Positions 1-11,620 of a DNA stretch of 64,000 bases are shown here, one piece after another. The stretch comes from Sweltsa coloradensis (taxonomy: Eukaryota; Arthropoda; Insecta; Plecoptera; Chloroperlidae). Location: the NCBI GenBank assembly GCA_024449915.1, contig JAMZAV010000097.1:992001-1056000 (forward strand). Direction: 5' to 3'. Positions within the stretch are counted from its first letter, which is position 1. Every line of letters starts with the position of its first letter. The notes beneath the pieces are model-generated. The model had not been told where the DNA came from. It saw only the letters and a list, made by a program, of their open reading frames with translations, and did not search any database. The translations under genes were made by a program, and so were the position numbers.

Positions 1-1322
1 TCTTCTCCCTCCTGCATCACACTTTTCTCGTTATCTTCTTCAAATATAATATACTCATCCCTGGTGAGTGAAATAATGTTAACTTCGCTGTACGTTGAAG
101 GGGAGAGCATCGATATATGTCAGATCATGTTCCGAATTGTTCACATTATGACATTTTGCGTCGGTGTTGTAATTAACAGGTTATACAAAGACTCCACAGT
201 CACATGCTTAGATACGTACATGCAAGTGATTCGACCGTCCGTCATGCGAAAATGAAATGTCATCTATGGCGTTTGCGACAGCATAAATCAATGCTATGGT
301 TTGGTACTTGACAGTCGCAATAACTGAATTTAAGAACTTGAAAACGAAACTTGCTAAAGAAATCATTGCAACTGAACATATTTTGTCCCAAATAAAACTT
401 TGAAATAATTGAAGATAATGCAAAATTTGTGAGAAAAAAAATCAATTACGGATGTGGATACGAACACCAAGTCAAGCTATCGTAGAAAAAAACCACAAGA
501 CATATAGATATATAACGGAAAACTTTGATTTTTAATGATTCGAGGTCAGATTAGGTGATTGGAAATTGTATGGAAGAGATGGTTTTAGATGGGGGGGGAA
601 TGGGGGAGTATCCACGCAACTATGCTGACAAAACAGCAAGCAGTGAAATAGGAGGGAGATTTGAATGTGGGTAAATCTAAGCGTGTTTTTTTTTTGGGGG
701 AGATGAGCATAAGGGGTGTTGTACTATGTTACAATTCTGACACAGATAATGTCATCAACAAAGGTGTAATAATTTAAAACAGTATAGGAATTTAAATATT
801 ATTTAATGGTTAACTCTGGAGTACATGATACAACATTACTAAAGCTATCCATCTCATCTCTTGCATTATGATCGGTGTCTAGACTCCAGTCTTTAGAACA
901 CCTCCAGTCTCGTTACGTCTAATTACCCGTGTTACTCTCGCGTCACGGCGCTGTGTTTCTTGCCTCCGATAAATCTCAAAGGCGGTGCAAACAAGACGCT
1001 CGCTCTGCGCAGTCGCAGACGAGACGAGACCTGTTTGAACAGTCGCTCATCCCACCCTAGCCAGGAATTAGCGACTTGCACAGTTTGCATATTATCATAG
1101 AAACCTGGTAAGGAAGGTGAGATGACACGCTAGAGATTTCTTAAGTGGAGCGTCGTGTCTTTATACATATTTGCATAGCGCTCGTCTTCTCGAGAAGAAA
1201 AAGAAGAACGTTTTCTGTGATTTTGTAACTTTATGGCAATAAACCCAGATTTTGTGTCTTGTCTTATCGTAGAATATTGAATTCGCTGACGAGTAGTCTC
1301 CTGGAACTCCTATCCTGACTCG
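1..1322. other. Spacer, no gene seen
   Basis: Only short chance ORFs of about 60-70 residues occur. There is a G run near 588-604 and a T run near 687. The stretch around 890-1060 is richer in CpG than its surroundings, but I see no TATA box, splice signal or conserved protein with it. Confidence 0.5.
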
Positions 1323-2061
1323 TTAAGGCCATGCCAGACGCTAAAATTGACTTCATTAAAGAGTTGCTTTTTGTAACTCACTATTGAAATAACATGTATT
1401 AGACTATGAAAAATAAAAAATATTGACGCTATTTTTGGGGCGTACCGGCTGTTTAATTTGCATATTGCGCCTTATTGCGCTATCAAGTCCAATTTCAAAA
1501 CGGCTTTTCAGATTATCTTCATTTTTTTTATTAACTTCGTCATCTCTTTGTTCATATAGTGAACAAGTTTCGTAAGGTTTTGCGGAAGGGATTAAAAGTT
1601 ATGAATTTTTTATTTAACTCATTGAGTTGAGTGTTAGGGCAAATTTTATGGGGCAAATAAAAAATTTTAAACTTCATTTATTCAAACTGGACACAAATAC
1701 AGCCATAGGTCATTTTACATTGTGCGTTATAAACATAATAACATTACTAACTAACTTATACTAACTTAAACCAAACATGATAACATCGCATTCGCAAAAC
1801 CTTACGAAACTTGTTCACCATATGAACAAAGAGATGGCGAAATTAATAAAAAAAATGAAGATAATCTGAAAAGCCGTTTTGAAATCGGACTTGATAGGGC
1901 AATTAGGCGCAATATGCAAATTAAACAGCCGGTACGCCCCGAAAATAGGGACAATATTTTTTTTTCATTTTTTTTCATAGGCCTAATACATGTTATTTCA
2001 ATAATTAGTTACAAAAAGCAACTCTTCAATGAAGTCAATTTTAGCGTCTGGAATGGCCTTA
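1323..2061. mobile_element. Long-TIR MITE with TTAA ends
   Basis: The outer ~270 bp on each side are near-perfect reverse complements (about 1323-1590 and 1795-2061), with a ~200-bp non-palindromic centre. The ends read TTAAGGCCAtgCCAGACGC on the left and GCGTCTGGaatGGCCTTAA on the right. A TTAA target duplication therefore directly abuts a GGCC-starting inverted repeat. TTAA targets are known for piggyBac and Kolobok families. There is no transposase, so the element is non-autonomous. Short ORFs within it are artefacts of the palindrome. Confidence 0.75.
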
Positions 2062-2062
2062 A

Positions 2063-2481
2063 AGCTGTGTGTCGCCCTTTCTTCACTTTCATGGTTATAT
2101 TATTTTTTTCTGGTCATCATTAATCAATTCTTACACATTTTTAAGATATATCATTACCTCGATAATTTTCTGCTCTTTCTTGTGAAATAAATATTTTTTG
2201 TGTAAAACATATATTTTATTTTGTTACTTTTAAAACTTTGTTCTCATTTAAAGAAAACGCGTATTCAAAGTTTTAAAAGTAACAAAAGAAAATTATATGT
2301 TTTACACAAAAAATATTTATTTCACAAGAAAGAGCAGAAAATTCTCGAGGTAATGCTATATCTTAAAAATGTGTAACAATTGATTAATGACCAGAAAAAA
2401 TATAATATAACCATGGAATGTGTTTTGAGTGTAGAACGCAATGACGTACATAAGCTTTGCGTAGAACGGACGACACACAGC
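2063..2481. mobile_element. Second foldback MITE abutting the first
   Basis: Arms at about 2090-2247 and 2257-2416 are reverse complements of each other. Outside them the 11-mer GCTGTGTGTCG (2063-2073) is repeated inverted at 2471-2481, suggesting the true ends. No ORF is present. It lies one base from the right TTAA of the preceding MITE. Family is unassigned; no target duplication is clear. Confidence 0.6.
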
Positions 2482-2483
2482 CT

Positions 2484-2600
2484 ACCGATAGAGGTAACAC
2501 ATCGCTCTACAGGGCGTCAGTTCGATTTCAGCCACCAATAATCCTGACTCAAGGTTAATTTTGCTGGTTAATTTCAGTAGGAGGTAAATGTTGGATTGAG
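2484..2600 (+). repeat. tRNA-derived SINE relic
   Basis: A degraded pol III promoter pattern is seen: an A-box-like stretch near 2487-2505 and a B-box-like AGTTCGATTTC near 2518-2530. It is followed by CCACCAATAATCCTGACT, which resembles the body that follows other tRNA-like heads in this window (near 9298, 10730 and 17330). Only the 5' half is recognisable. Confidence 0.4.
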
Positions 2601-3479
2601 GACTTTGTGTTTTCAACCCTTGGGCATCTTTCTCAAGAACCGTATCCAAATAACCCACTTAACAGAATACATTTATTAATCACCTGTATGATCACAAGAA
2701 CACACCAAAGTCACTAAAATTTGAAAAATTCAGTTTATGGTATTATGATCAACGACAATTCGTGATGTTGTTGGGCACAATGTTGATCTTTTCAAAAAAG
2801 TAAATTTATGATAATTATTTCCAAATGATTCAATTGCTAAATATTTCCTACTAACTTAGGTTTACATTAGTTGGCCGTGTTGAATTTTATTACTTCTGAA
2901 TCTCGAGTTCATGATTATTATTTCTGAGACACAGCCCCAGGTGGAACCAGTTCATCACGATATCACAATATAGCCGCCTACTCTAAAATCCAAAGTAGGA
3001 ATTTATTAACTTGAAATGATTAAATACACAAGAAAGGACTCCATGAAATTAATTAACAGCCAGTAAGGTATAGTGTCGATAAAAGCAGTAATAATTGGCA
3101 CGTAGCTGATTTAATTAAAATTATATGTTTAATTCCACGATTTGTAGTGTTTTAACACAGTAATGCGTTATATCGGTTGCTAGAAAAGGACATAGCCCCA
3201 TTCACATTTTGTGTCTAGCGCATAAATGTCTGAAATAAAAAGAAATAATCAACTTATTAAAATACTTTTCGTCAATTAACGTCTATTCAAACTAGTCGTT
3301 TAGAATAAACTAAACAAATTCTTCTTCGTTCATTAACTTGATTAAATGATGCACTTTAACTCTTTTAATCTTCCAAACTTGCCAGGAAAGCTCTCTTTGA
3401 TGTAATAATCGTAATAGAATCGATAAATTAGACAGAGAGAGAAAAGCGAACGTTCATGTCCAACATCGCAGCAGTAATT
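2601..3479. other. Spacer, no gene seen
   Basis: AT-rich sequence with no ORF above 60 residues, no inverted repeat of note and no tandem repeat that I could find by reading. Confidence 0.5.
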
Positions 3480-4510
3480 ACTACATTAGTTCCTTCGTTT
3501 ACCGTGTTGGTATAAATTAACGACCAATGAACATTGCTAGAATTGCTACCAACCAACCTCCACTAAATGTACGCTTTCAATTCAAGGCTCGTGGTTAGAT
3601 TAGTCAATATCGGGATAAACTAGAATCGTATGACGTGATTTTATCGTGGTGATGCCGACACTGCAGGGACTTTGGGCGTAGTGTTGGACAGAGGGCGATG
3701 TTCTGGTACCTCTTGTAAACTGCCAAACTTGCTGCCATGCATCAAAATCTTACATGGTTGCGAACAATAGCGTACTATACAGAGACGAAATAAAAAAAAA
3801 GTAGGCCTATGCCAAGCCAATACAGTTATGCAAGGACTGATTTATATTTAAAAATATCTCCAGTCGCACATTTTTAGACGAGTGAGCGCAGCGAACGTAG
3901 TCTACAAACGCTACTCGATCGGGCTTGGTCTGATAATCATGTAATTAAAGTTAAATTCTGTCTGTCATTCATACGCCGACGGAAACTAGTGAGCTGAAAT
4001 TTAAACAACATCCGTGACCATAACTGGATTAAAAATGAGCACAATCTGTCGATTCCTCGAATAAAAAACGTAAAAATACGTGAAATGTAGACATTTTAAC
4101 GACAGTTTTCATAAATATAATTTGTTTCCTGCGTTACCGTGTCCAAGGTAACGAATTGACGCAAGTACATTCGCTCGAGATTGAGTACCAACCTAATCTC
4201 ACGTATGTACGGCTATTTTCCAATTTCAGGTCGTGGACTAGATGGTAATATCGATTAAACTAAATTTAAAATCATAGAATTACTCTGTTCCCGACCACTG
4301 AACTCTGCGATATTTGGCAAAAGGGCGTTCTGTACCAATCTAGGAAACGCCAAAGCTTGTAGTCAGCAGTAAAGTCAGGGTTTTGTACGCGGAACATTAT
4401 TAAGTTTGATTATATATCGAACGAAATAAAAAAATAGTAGGCCTATGCCAAGACCAATAACCTAGTTAGGGAAGAAAGATTTATATTAAAAATGCTCCAC
4501 TCGTAACACA
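3480..4510 (+). repeat. Diverged tandem pair of ~0.4-kb units
   Basis: About 3480-3885 and 4125-4510 share an ordered set of landmarks: TTACCGTGT, ACCAACCT, TCAAGG/TTCAGG followed by CTCGTGG/TCGTGG, a 'GCGATGTTCTGGTACC / GGGCGTTCTGTACC' block, and the shared string GTAGGCCTATGCCAAG followed by GATTTATAT. The spacing is conserved, but identity is low outside these blocks. This could be an old segmental tandem duplication or two old copies of one dispersed repeat. No ORF is shared. Confidence 0.5.
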
Positions 4511-5747
4511 CTTTTTTCAGTGTAATTTTTATTTAAAAGATGAAGCGTGACTAAGCGTGAATTAAAAAAACGTGATTTTTTTAATCATAAGAAATAATTT
4601 CAATAGCGTCCTGAAAAATGATGACTGTTACAATTCTTTGAGCAGTGTAATTTTTTTAGTTATGGTTTTGCAGAAATAAAGATAACGTCACTGTTTCGTT
4701 TATCTGTAACTCTCAGAAAAAATTAAATAATTATAAGCAAACACCAAAGATAATTGTTGCAATTTTACAATTTTAATTTTGCAAGATTTGGAGAATGAAT
4801 ATTTTTATTTATACATTTATTTATTTTTTCCATAGTTTGCTGTATTGATAATGCAGTCGACAATTCATTCAAACCATCTCCTCTGTGATCATTGATAAGA
4901 TTGTATTCTGATAAGAAATGAATGGCTATTTAGTAAAATATCAATCTATAAAAATAAAACATTCAAATTCTTCAGCATCGCAACGAATTGCGATTAAACA
5001 TGTCCCTGTATAACAAAATTCAGGGATAAATAAAATAAAATAAAATTTAAGGGCGGCGGGTATCGCTACTACAAGAGACGTATAATGCCCAAATGTGATT
5101 GTAATACAGGTTATACAGGTAAATAAAGAATACATGTGTCCGGCCGGGCGGCTAGCGTACGTCAGGTGTGCATGTGGGCAGACGGTGCGAGCTGAGAGCG
5201 AATCCTTGTACCACCTGATTCAATGGAGTACTTAAATCATCACAAGTCGTTCAAGAGAGCAGCTGGCTTGAGGGCTGGTGCACACGATCACGTAACACCT
5301 TAGGTTATTTTGATTTTTTTTTGTCTGTTTTCACAATATTGGTACATGTACTCCACACCCTATCTGGTTTGTGGCATTTGAACCAAACACCAGATCAAGT
5401 TGGTGTTTCTTTCATATCTGCACGTAAATAATATGTATCCAAATTTGAAATTTTCTTGTTTACTCGCTTAAATTTTGAAAACTTGATTGGTTACTTTCTA
5501 AAAAATAAATTAATGAAACTTCGTGCTCACAGCAATTTACAACAAACTACGAAACTATTAGTCGATTGTTTCCATCTTTGACAATATGTTGATTGTTGAT
5601 TGATTGATGGAATGAATATATTGCTTGCGGTGGGTATAAAAAGGTGCTTTAATTTTGAAGTGTTGTTGAATTGTGCTGGAAATGCTGATGATCGTCATAC
5701 AATGAGGCCAATCGAGAGCAAACGTTTCCACCACATATTCGGATTTT
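4511..5747. other. Spacer, no gene seen
   Basis: AT-rich, with only short ORFs. The region around 5139-5290 is briefly GC-richer. A GATT-repeat patch lies at about 5590-5607. Nothing else is recognised. Confidence 0.45.
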
Positions 5748-5921
5748 CTATCTCTCTAAAACCGGGCATCGAATGAATCTATTTTGAGCCAAATTTTCTT
5801 TAGTGACTCGCGTCCCATCCTGATGCGGCAGCTCAAACAACACGTACTCGTTAGCACCAGCCTCGCAGTCACATCTGGAGCCCTTGAAATCGCGCAGTTC
5901 GAAATATCGCGAATGGAATTC
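5748..5921 (-). other. Open stretch, possible coding exon
   Basis: On the minus strand a 57-codon stretch ends in TAG at 5748-5750 and follows an in-frame TAA at 5922-5924. It is rich in codons for charged and aromatic residues, contains CDCEAGANEYVLFELP and ends RCPVLER, and looks more protein-like than neighbouring ORFs. An AG just upstream could serve as a splice acceptor. No family is recognised and it lies next to a GC-rich tandem repeat, so this is only a candidate terminal exon. A longer minus-strand ORF in another frame (to 6115) runs through the tandem repeat and is probably an artefact of its composition. Confidence 0.15.
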
Positions 5922-5970
5922 TTAAGTTGATTGCCTCCATGTTCACTCTCGGTCTCGGTCACTGAGCCCC

Positions 5971-6110
5971 CGTCGTCCAGTTGGGCGTCCCGGGGTCCGG
6001 GCAGGACTTTCCTCCGGGACCTTGCCCGGGAGACGAACCCTGTCGTCCAGTTGGCGTCCCGGGGTCCGGGCAGGACTTTCCTCCGGGACCCTGCCCGGGA
6101 GACGAACCCC
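5971..6110 (+). repeat. Two-copy GC-rich tandem repeat (~70 bp)
   Basis: Units 5971-6040 and 6041-6110 are nearly identical (70 and 69 bp plus a boundary base). A partial third with CAGGGTCCGGACAAGGGAGA follows to about 6140. Each unit contains CCCGGGGTCCGGGCAGGA and CCCGGGAGACGAACCC, which can fold back through GTCCGGGC/GCCCGGGA. This is the most GC-rich stretch in the first 15 kb. It drives several overlapping ORFs in all frames, which I do not treat as genes. Confidence 0.8.
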
Positions 6111-7116
6111 GTCATTGTACCAGGGTCCGGACAAGGGAGACACCTCGGCCTCGGATTAAATCCTCATTAGTGTTGCGTCAGTGACTTTATCGGAAATTAA
6201 TTCCATCGATAGAGAACGATTGTGCATTGGAAGTGCTGGACACCGGTGATAACTCTTATGTAGCAACAGGAAATCATTAATTGAATTTGATTTTGTAACA
6301 TGAAAAATTTTTGGCAAGTGAGTGGACACGAATTGATTAGTTCAAGACCAATATCCCCATTGGTGTCGAGGCGAAGTTGAAAACTGTCTCATAATGCCAG
6401 CGTAATAGTCCGACATTCCCTCATTGAAAAACTTGGGTGGTGGTGGGGGGGGGGGGAACCCATCATGTGCAATGATTCAATGGCGCTGACTACGTCGAAC
6501 GCACTTGCCGCGGTAATGCTCTTTCCCCGTTCCCTGTCAGCCTGTCACATTGTCGTTTGAAAAAATACAATAATTTTTCAGTAGAGAGAGAACAACTCGG
6601 AGTTTCCGAAATCAATTGCAGATGTATAGAAAGTACGATAAAGGTTTTTTGTTTGTTTGTTTAATCGTATTCGTATGTTTCGCCTGTGGCATCAAACGTA
6701 CACATAGCGGAGCGTAGTTTCAATACACGCGATTTCTACAAAGTTTATGGTGCTATACACAGTTCCATTCACAAACACGAATAAGCTATTAATGCTAGAT
6801 TATTCAGCTAATTTCAGTTTGTTTTATGGTTTTATTACATATTTCTTCAAAGTCAACAGTTTCGAGTCGAGCCTCGAGTATGTTATATTATGGATAAACC
6901 AAGTAAGTATCTAAAGAAACACACTTTTGTTACCCAGACTCAAGACATTCATTAAATTGCTCTTTGTTAAGACTGTTGGCATCCATGACATGAATCGAAC
7001 AGAAGACTGCAATGTACTGAAAGAACACATGGAAAAATCCAATCACTTCTCATCTCCCATGAGTTGGGTATATGAATATAAGTTTTTTTTTAAGCATAAG
7101 CTCGCTTTGAGGACAT
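6111..7116. other. Spacer with poly-G run
   Basis: A long G run lies at about 6441-6457 and a short TTTG repeat near 6648-6662. No gene is recognised. Confidence 0.5.
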
Positions 7117-7252
7117 TATTATTGAATGATAGTAATTGTCATAAAAGTATCGATAGCTCAATTGGTAGAGCTATGGCGCGTTAAGTCAGAGGTTCTGGGT
7201 TCGATCCCCAGTCGGGGCATACATTTATGACAATTGCTATCATTCAATAATA
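7117..7252. repeat. 29-bp inverted repeat enclosing a tRNA-like gene
   Basis: 7117-7145 and 7224-7252 are reverse complements with one mismatch. The enclosed 73-nt tRNA-like sequence begins two bases inside the left arm and ends four bases before the right arm. A transcript would therefore extend the tRNA acceptor stem by about 29 bp. No target duplication is obvious outside the arms. Confidence 0.85.
7147..7219 (+). tRNA. tRNA-like gene or pseudogene, Asn-like (GTT)
   Basis: A cloverleaf can be drawn. The acceptor is GTATCGA/TCGGGGC (7147-7153 with 7212-7218; two G-U pairs and one mismatch). The D arm is TAGCTCAATTGGTAGAGC, and the T arm CTGGG-TTCGATC-CCCAG pairs perfectly. A box and B box are both recognisable. 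The anticodon stem ATGGC/GTCAG has one G-U and one mismatch, and its loop GCGTTAA gives anticodon GTT, but position 33 is C instead of the near-universal U. The weak acceptor and C33 argue for a pseudogene or SINE-type tRNA relic. The isotype call rests only on the loop and is tentative. Confidence 0.5.
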
Positions 7253-9224
7253 TTTTCGAGAATAGCATCATAACAATAAAGATAAATAAGCAGCAAAATA
7301 TGTTTATTATCTTATTTTCCGAAGAGGAAACCTTGGAGCAACATCAATGCCCGCGGTAATATCGTAGCGTCTAGTGCCATAGAAGATCCGAGTCTATACC
7401 CCAAGTAGCTTTGTATCTGGAACTAGGATTAATTTTCATTCTTATATCCCCTAATATGGTCCTAATTCTAAAAATTAGTTTTGGCAGACAACGCTGTCTT
7501 GATCTTTTAATTAATAGCATAATAATTAATTTAAGCTTCAGAAACATTCAACTTACCCACTGAGAAGAAGCGAGAGCAAACTTTTTTCCATCTAGCTAGA
7601 TCGTATTTTCACATATACATCCGTTAATATAAATGAGTTGCAGGGGGTCTTTACTAGAAAGTCTTACTGCGTCTGTTTCCAACACAAAGAAGAACATCTT
7701 GCTATCTCACATTTAACACTACGGAAATATTATAATTTATATCAGAAAAAGAGTTCGTGAGTTTTTAATACCATATCTTAAAAGCAAGGCGCGTTTTAGG
7801 ATTAAAAAGCGCGAATTCCTCACCCTGAGGTCCGCAAAGCGTAAGCCTAAATAAAACGTAATATCTCTTCATGTACGTAAATAGGAATTAAAAATATGTA
7901 CAGTCGCCTGAGAGGTAGAAAATGGGCGGCAAATTCACCCCTCCAGAACCATCAATTACGAAGGAAAACAAAAACACCTAAAAGCTAGCATCCACGTCAC
8001 TATTGTGTGCAGGGGCCCCCGCGAAAGAGTTGTGTGTGTTTGTGGGTGGGGGACGGGGAATGCACTGGTATAATTCCTATAAATCTCCCGGCTTGAGCGA
8101 GGACAGCCAACAAGCTCTGCTACCCCGCCCCAAAGGCCGCAAACGAGGGCCGCAGACGGAATGGCGACAGCCGAGCGCTTTTCGCGCGCCCTGAGTTTTA
8201 TGTTTTTTTCTCACCCCCCCTACTCGGAATACGGTGGCGACTTACGACGTTTGCAATGGGGGTGTTCTTTCTGACACGTCGCGTTGCTTTGTTCTCTACA
8301 CTTGACGTGAAGTGACGCAGGTTGTATGGCAGCGAGGATCATCGTGACGAAATGGCAGAGTTGTAGAAATATTGTCTTGTGTTTTTGTTTTAGAAAAGAC
8401 ATAATTATGCTATTTTTAGGAATGACACCGTAGGGTACAAATCAGTTTACTTAGTGTCAAACTCGTCTAGTTGGTTTTCATGAATGTATATATTAATTAA
8501 TATAAAACAAGTTTTTATTTTTAAGGCAATACACTCCCTTATGAGTAAGTTACTACTTTTCTGTCTGTCCGTCCGAAAATCTGTGCGCGTAATAAACACC
8601 GAACACTTCGTTCGATTGATGCGTTTTGGTCTATATTGCATTTCAGCAAAGGCGATACAGACTGGTTTAGTGATCCTAATGGTAAGGGGAAAGGGGGGGG
8701 GGTGAAGGGGGAGCGTGGGTAACCATATAGAAAGTTTGAATATTAATTTGCCCGGCACATCCTATTAATGAAGGCGTCGTTGATCCCTACTATGGGTAAC
8801 TTGAAAAAAATATATCAACAAATAATTTATAGGCCTAATTGATCTTGAAAAAGGCCCTTTCACAGTCCACCACAACATGGTCATGCCTACTTATAAAATT
8901 ACCATCATTGGAGATATATGGTAAAGGGATAGAATGGTGACTGATAATATGGTTGTATCTTCCCTCTTTGCGAACACTTTGCGGTTACCACTTGGTCAAT
9001 TTTATTCTATGTACGTACGTATCCAACGATTTAACACGAGATGTATCGAACACATGGTGCTATCCTATAGATAGAGCGCAGTAAAGAGGGTTGCGGTTTT
9101 ATTATCTGGAGCATTTCGCTGACCGAGTTATCCATCTTTATTTTATCGACTGAAACTTGCCCTTTCAGAGTTTTTCTATGTGTTAGAAGTCAAACTTTAA
9201 AATATTCCTTTGTGTTTGCAGACA
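7253..9224. other. Spacer with one GC-rich patch
   Basis: A GC- and CpG-rich patch at about 8000-8200 contains TATAAAT at 8078-8084 and could include a promoter, but no downstream exon is evident. A G run lies at about 8692-8702. No convincing ORF is present. Confidence 0.35.
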
Positions 9225-9345
9225 GAAGTAGCTCAAGTTATGCGTAACGCGTTGGACTCGATTCGATATGTCGTCGGTTCGATCCCCCTCCGCAGACAAT
9301 CCTGATTTAAGTTAATCCAAGTTTTTTTCCAATACCAAGGTAAAA
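9225..9345 (+). repeat. tRNA-derived SINE, 5' half
   Basis: An A-box-like TAGCTCAAGTTATGCG (about 9230-9245) and a B-box GGTTCGATCCCC (about 9277-9288) lie at tRNA-like spacing. The CAGACAATCCTGATTTAAG body that follows resembles the sequence after other SINE heads here. No 3' tail can be assigned with certainty. Confidence 0.5.
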
Positions 9346-10639
9346 ACAAACTTGGTATTTGTGTGGTTCTTCTGTGATAATTTATTTAGTTACGAAAATG
9401 TCAAACTGTTAACTTATACCACACCTGTTCAAGTTTGTACATATTTTCCCTGTTGGTAAGTATAGGGTTTTAATGTTGTCTCCTTTCCCACTACTATTGA
9501 TTAATGATTATTAACCTGTGTGGTGTTTCCAACTCTATGATTCATTTTAAAACTAGCCTTCATCTTCGTGTATGAAATATGTCTTGGTTCATACAGAATT
9601 CCGGTCAAGAATGCAATTTTATTAAAATTTCGAGTGTATGTCATGTTTTGATAATTAATGACTAGATGAATTGAATAAACTGACAATAGTAATTGAAAGG
9701 TTGTATCGAGCCAACGACACAGCTTCAAGAATTGTTAAAACGAAAAACCGATCCAAAATATTTAGTGATAGTGATAAAGACAGATTTAAAAAAAAAAGAA
9801 AGTCAGCGGCATTATGGAACCAAAAATTACTGTTTCTTGTTTGCTTATGGCAATAACACATTCGTCCTTTTCTTTCAACTTTCACTACCTACGGGGAGAA
9901 TAATGCTGCATAAAACCACACACTTTGTTTACAACTCGACTTTTTCCACATTTATACCTTTCTCCCACTCTTCTATGAATAATTGTCTTATTGTTTTCCT
10001 TAGTTCTAAACAAGTTCTTTTAATGGCAACTAGTATTTAAAGCAATTAATGTCAATCCAATTAGGTCATAAAACTTCTTTATGATGTTCTTCATGTGTAT
10101 GACTACGTATATCAACTTGCACCGCGCCTTCTTCTACTAACAATTCAAAGTGAATGTTTAGTAAGCAAACATCTTTAGTGTTTGGTCCAATGAGGTATAA
10201 GTCCAGTGGATGAGAACAGGGCGTGGTCATGGAAAACAATGCCGACGTGACAGTGTTATGACTTGTTGATGACAACACAGCTGTGAGGTGTGAATGATGA
10301 CACTGAGTTGACCAGTGGCGTAACGGCCCTCCAAGACTACAGCGGCGGCGTAGGGGAAGGAAACTGAAAGTGTCATTGGTCGTAATCTCTTTTCACACAA
10401 ATCTACAGACTTGGTTGTTTTTCACAGCCACCGGTGAGATAGGATTCTTTACAAGGTATTCAAAGAAGGTCATAATAGCTTTATTATATATTGCTATAAT
10501 TAATTCTTGTAGAAAACATTTCATTTCATGTTATTGTATTGTTTTACATAGACGTAAAACACATCTTTTCAAATGACTAAGACTTTTCAAACTTATTATT
10601 AACACACAATACAAATACAAGGTAAGCAAGCTTTCATTC
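9346..10639. other. Spacer, no gene seen
   Basis: Several ORFs of 60-115 residues overlap each other on both strands with low-complexity composition. None resembles a known family. No repeat structure was seen. Confidence 0.4.
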
Positions 10640-10795
10640 ACAGTATATAGGCACCGTTAGAGATAGATCTCTTATTATATACTCTATATTCTTATTCAAA
10701 ATGTCCTCGGATCGATTCCTGTCACCACGAATACTGACTGAAGATTTTCCTAAGTCAAAATACGAATACCGGGACTGTTTCTATAAAGCTGTAAC
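10640..10795 (+). repeat. SINE relic
   Basis: GGATCGATTCCTGTCACC followed by ACGAATACTGACTGAAGATTTTCC resembles the B-box-plus-body junction of the SINE copies near 2518 and 17320. The A box is not clear. Confidence 0.3.
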
Positions 10796-11554
10796 TGTAA
10801 CAATAGCCATTTGACAAACCAACTATCATGAAGAGGGCATTATTGTGCTGTTGTCATTACTATGTAATAAAACATTTCTAAAAAAAAATGTAGCTAAAAT
10901 GAGATTTATCTGGCTGTCATAATTTTGTACTTCAACAATAAAATGAACAGATCCACTTTAGTTGGCTCTCAGGAATCTATCACACAACTTAGCTTTCGAA
11001 ATACCTACAACATTTTTGTATGACTCATTTCCTTGATTAACTCTTATATTTCTTCACGACGTTGAAATATGTAAACCTCTCTCGTCTTGTCTTCTTGCTC
11101 CCGTGTTTAAACAACCCCCCCCCTCCAGGCCAGAGGACCACACATGTTGTGGAGCACTCGGCCGCGCATGGGGAACAAAGGACGAGCGTATGGAGAATAA
11201 ATAACAAACTTGGTGCTATAATAGTAAATCATCCGGTGTATTTGGCCATTTTCTTGTCGGATAGTTAAATGCCCGACTAAGATGCTATAATTACTACCAG
11301 TTTTGTTGCTTTAGGCATACTGCTTAAAACCAATCTTAGCAACGAGTCGTAAGGATTTGCGTGTGAGTCAAATAAAATATTTGAGTACCTAATAAGTAAT
11401 AAACAACTGTTTGGAATTATTGTAAATGTTGTAATATACGTTGAGATTTGTGATCATCACAACTTTATAAAATTGAAATATTCGGGGCTCGATGTTTCAT
11501 ACCAAGCATAAAATTGATTAATTGCGTATATGTTTAAAAACGTCCCGCATGATA

Positions 11555-11620
11555 TATTACTGTCCCCCCTCGTAAATCAGTTTTGTTATTGAGTTGGACG
11601 GTCTTCAATTTTAATATATT
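11555..11620 (+). repeat. SINE 3' tail fragment
   Basis: CTGTCCCCCCTCGTAAATCAGTT followed by ATTGAGTTGGACGGTCTTCAA aligns in order to the tail of the SINE at 17255-17520 (TTGTAAATCAGTT, ACTGAATTGGATAGACGTTAA). Confidence 0.45.

Noticed and set aside
5756..6184. Overlapping Pro/Arg-rich ORFs on both strands
   Set aside because: All derive from the two-copy GC-rich tandem repeat and exist in several frames at once.
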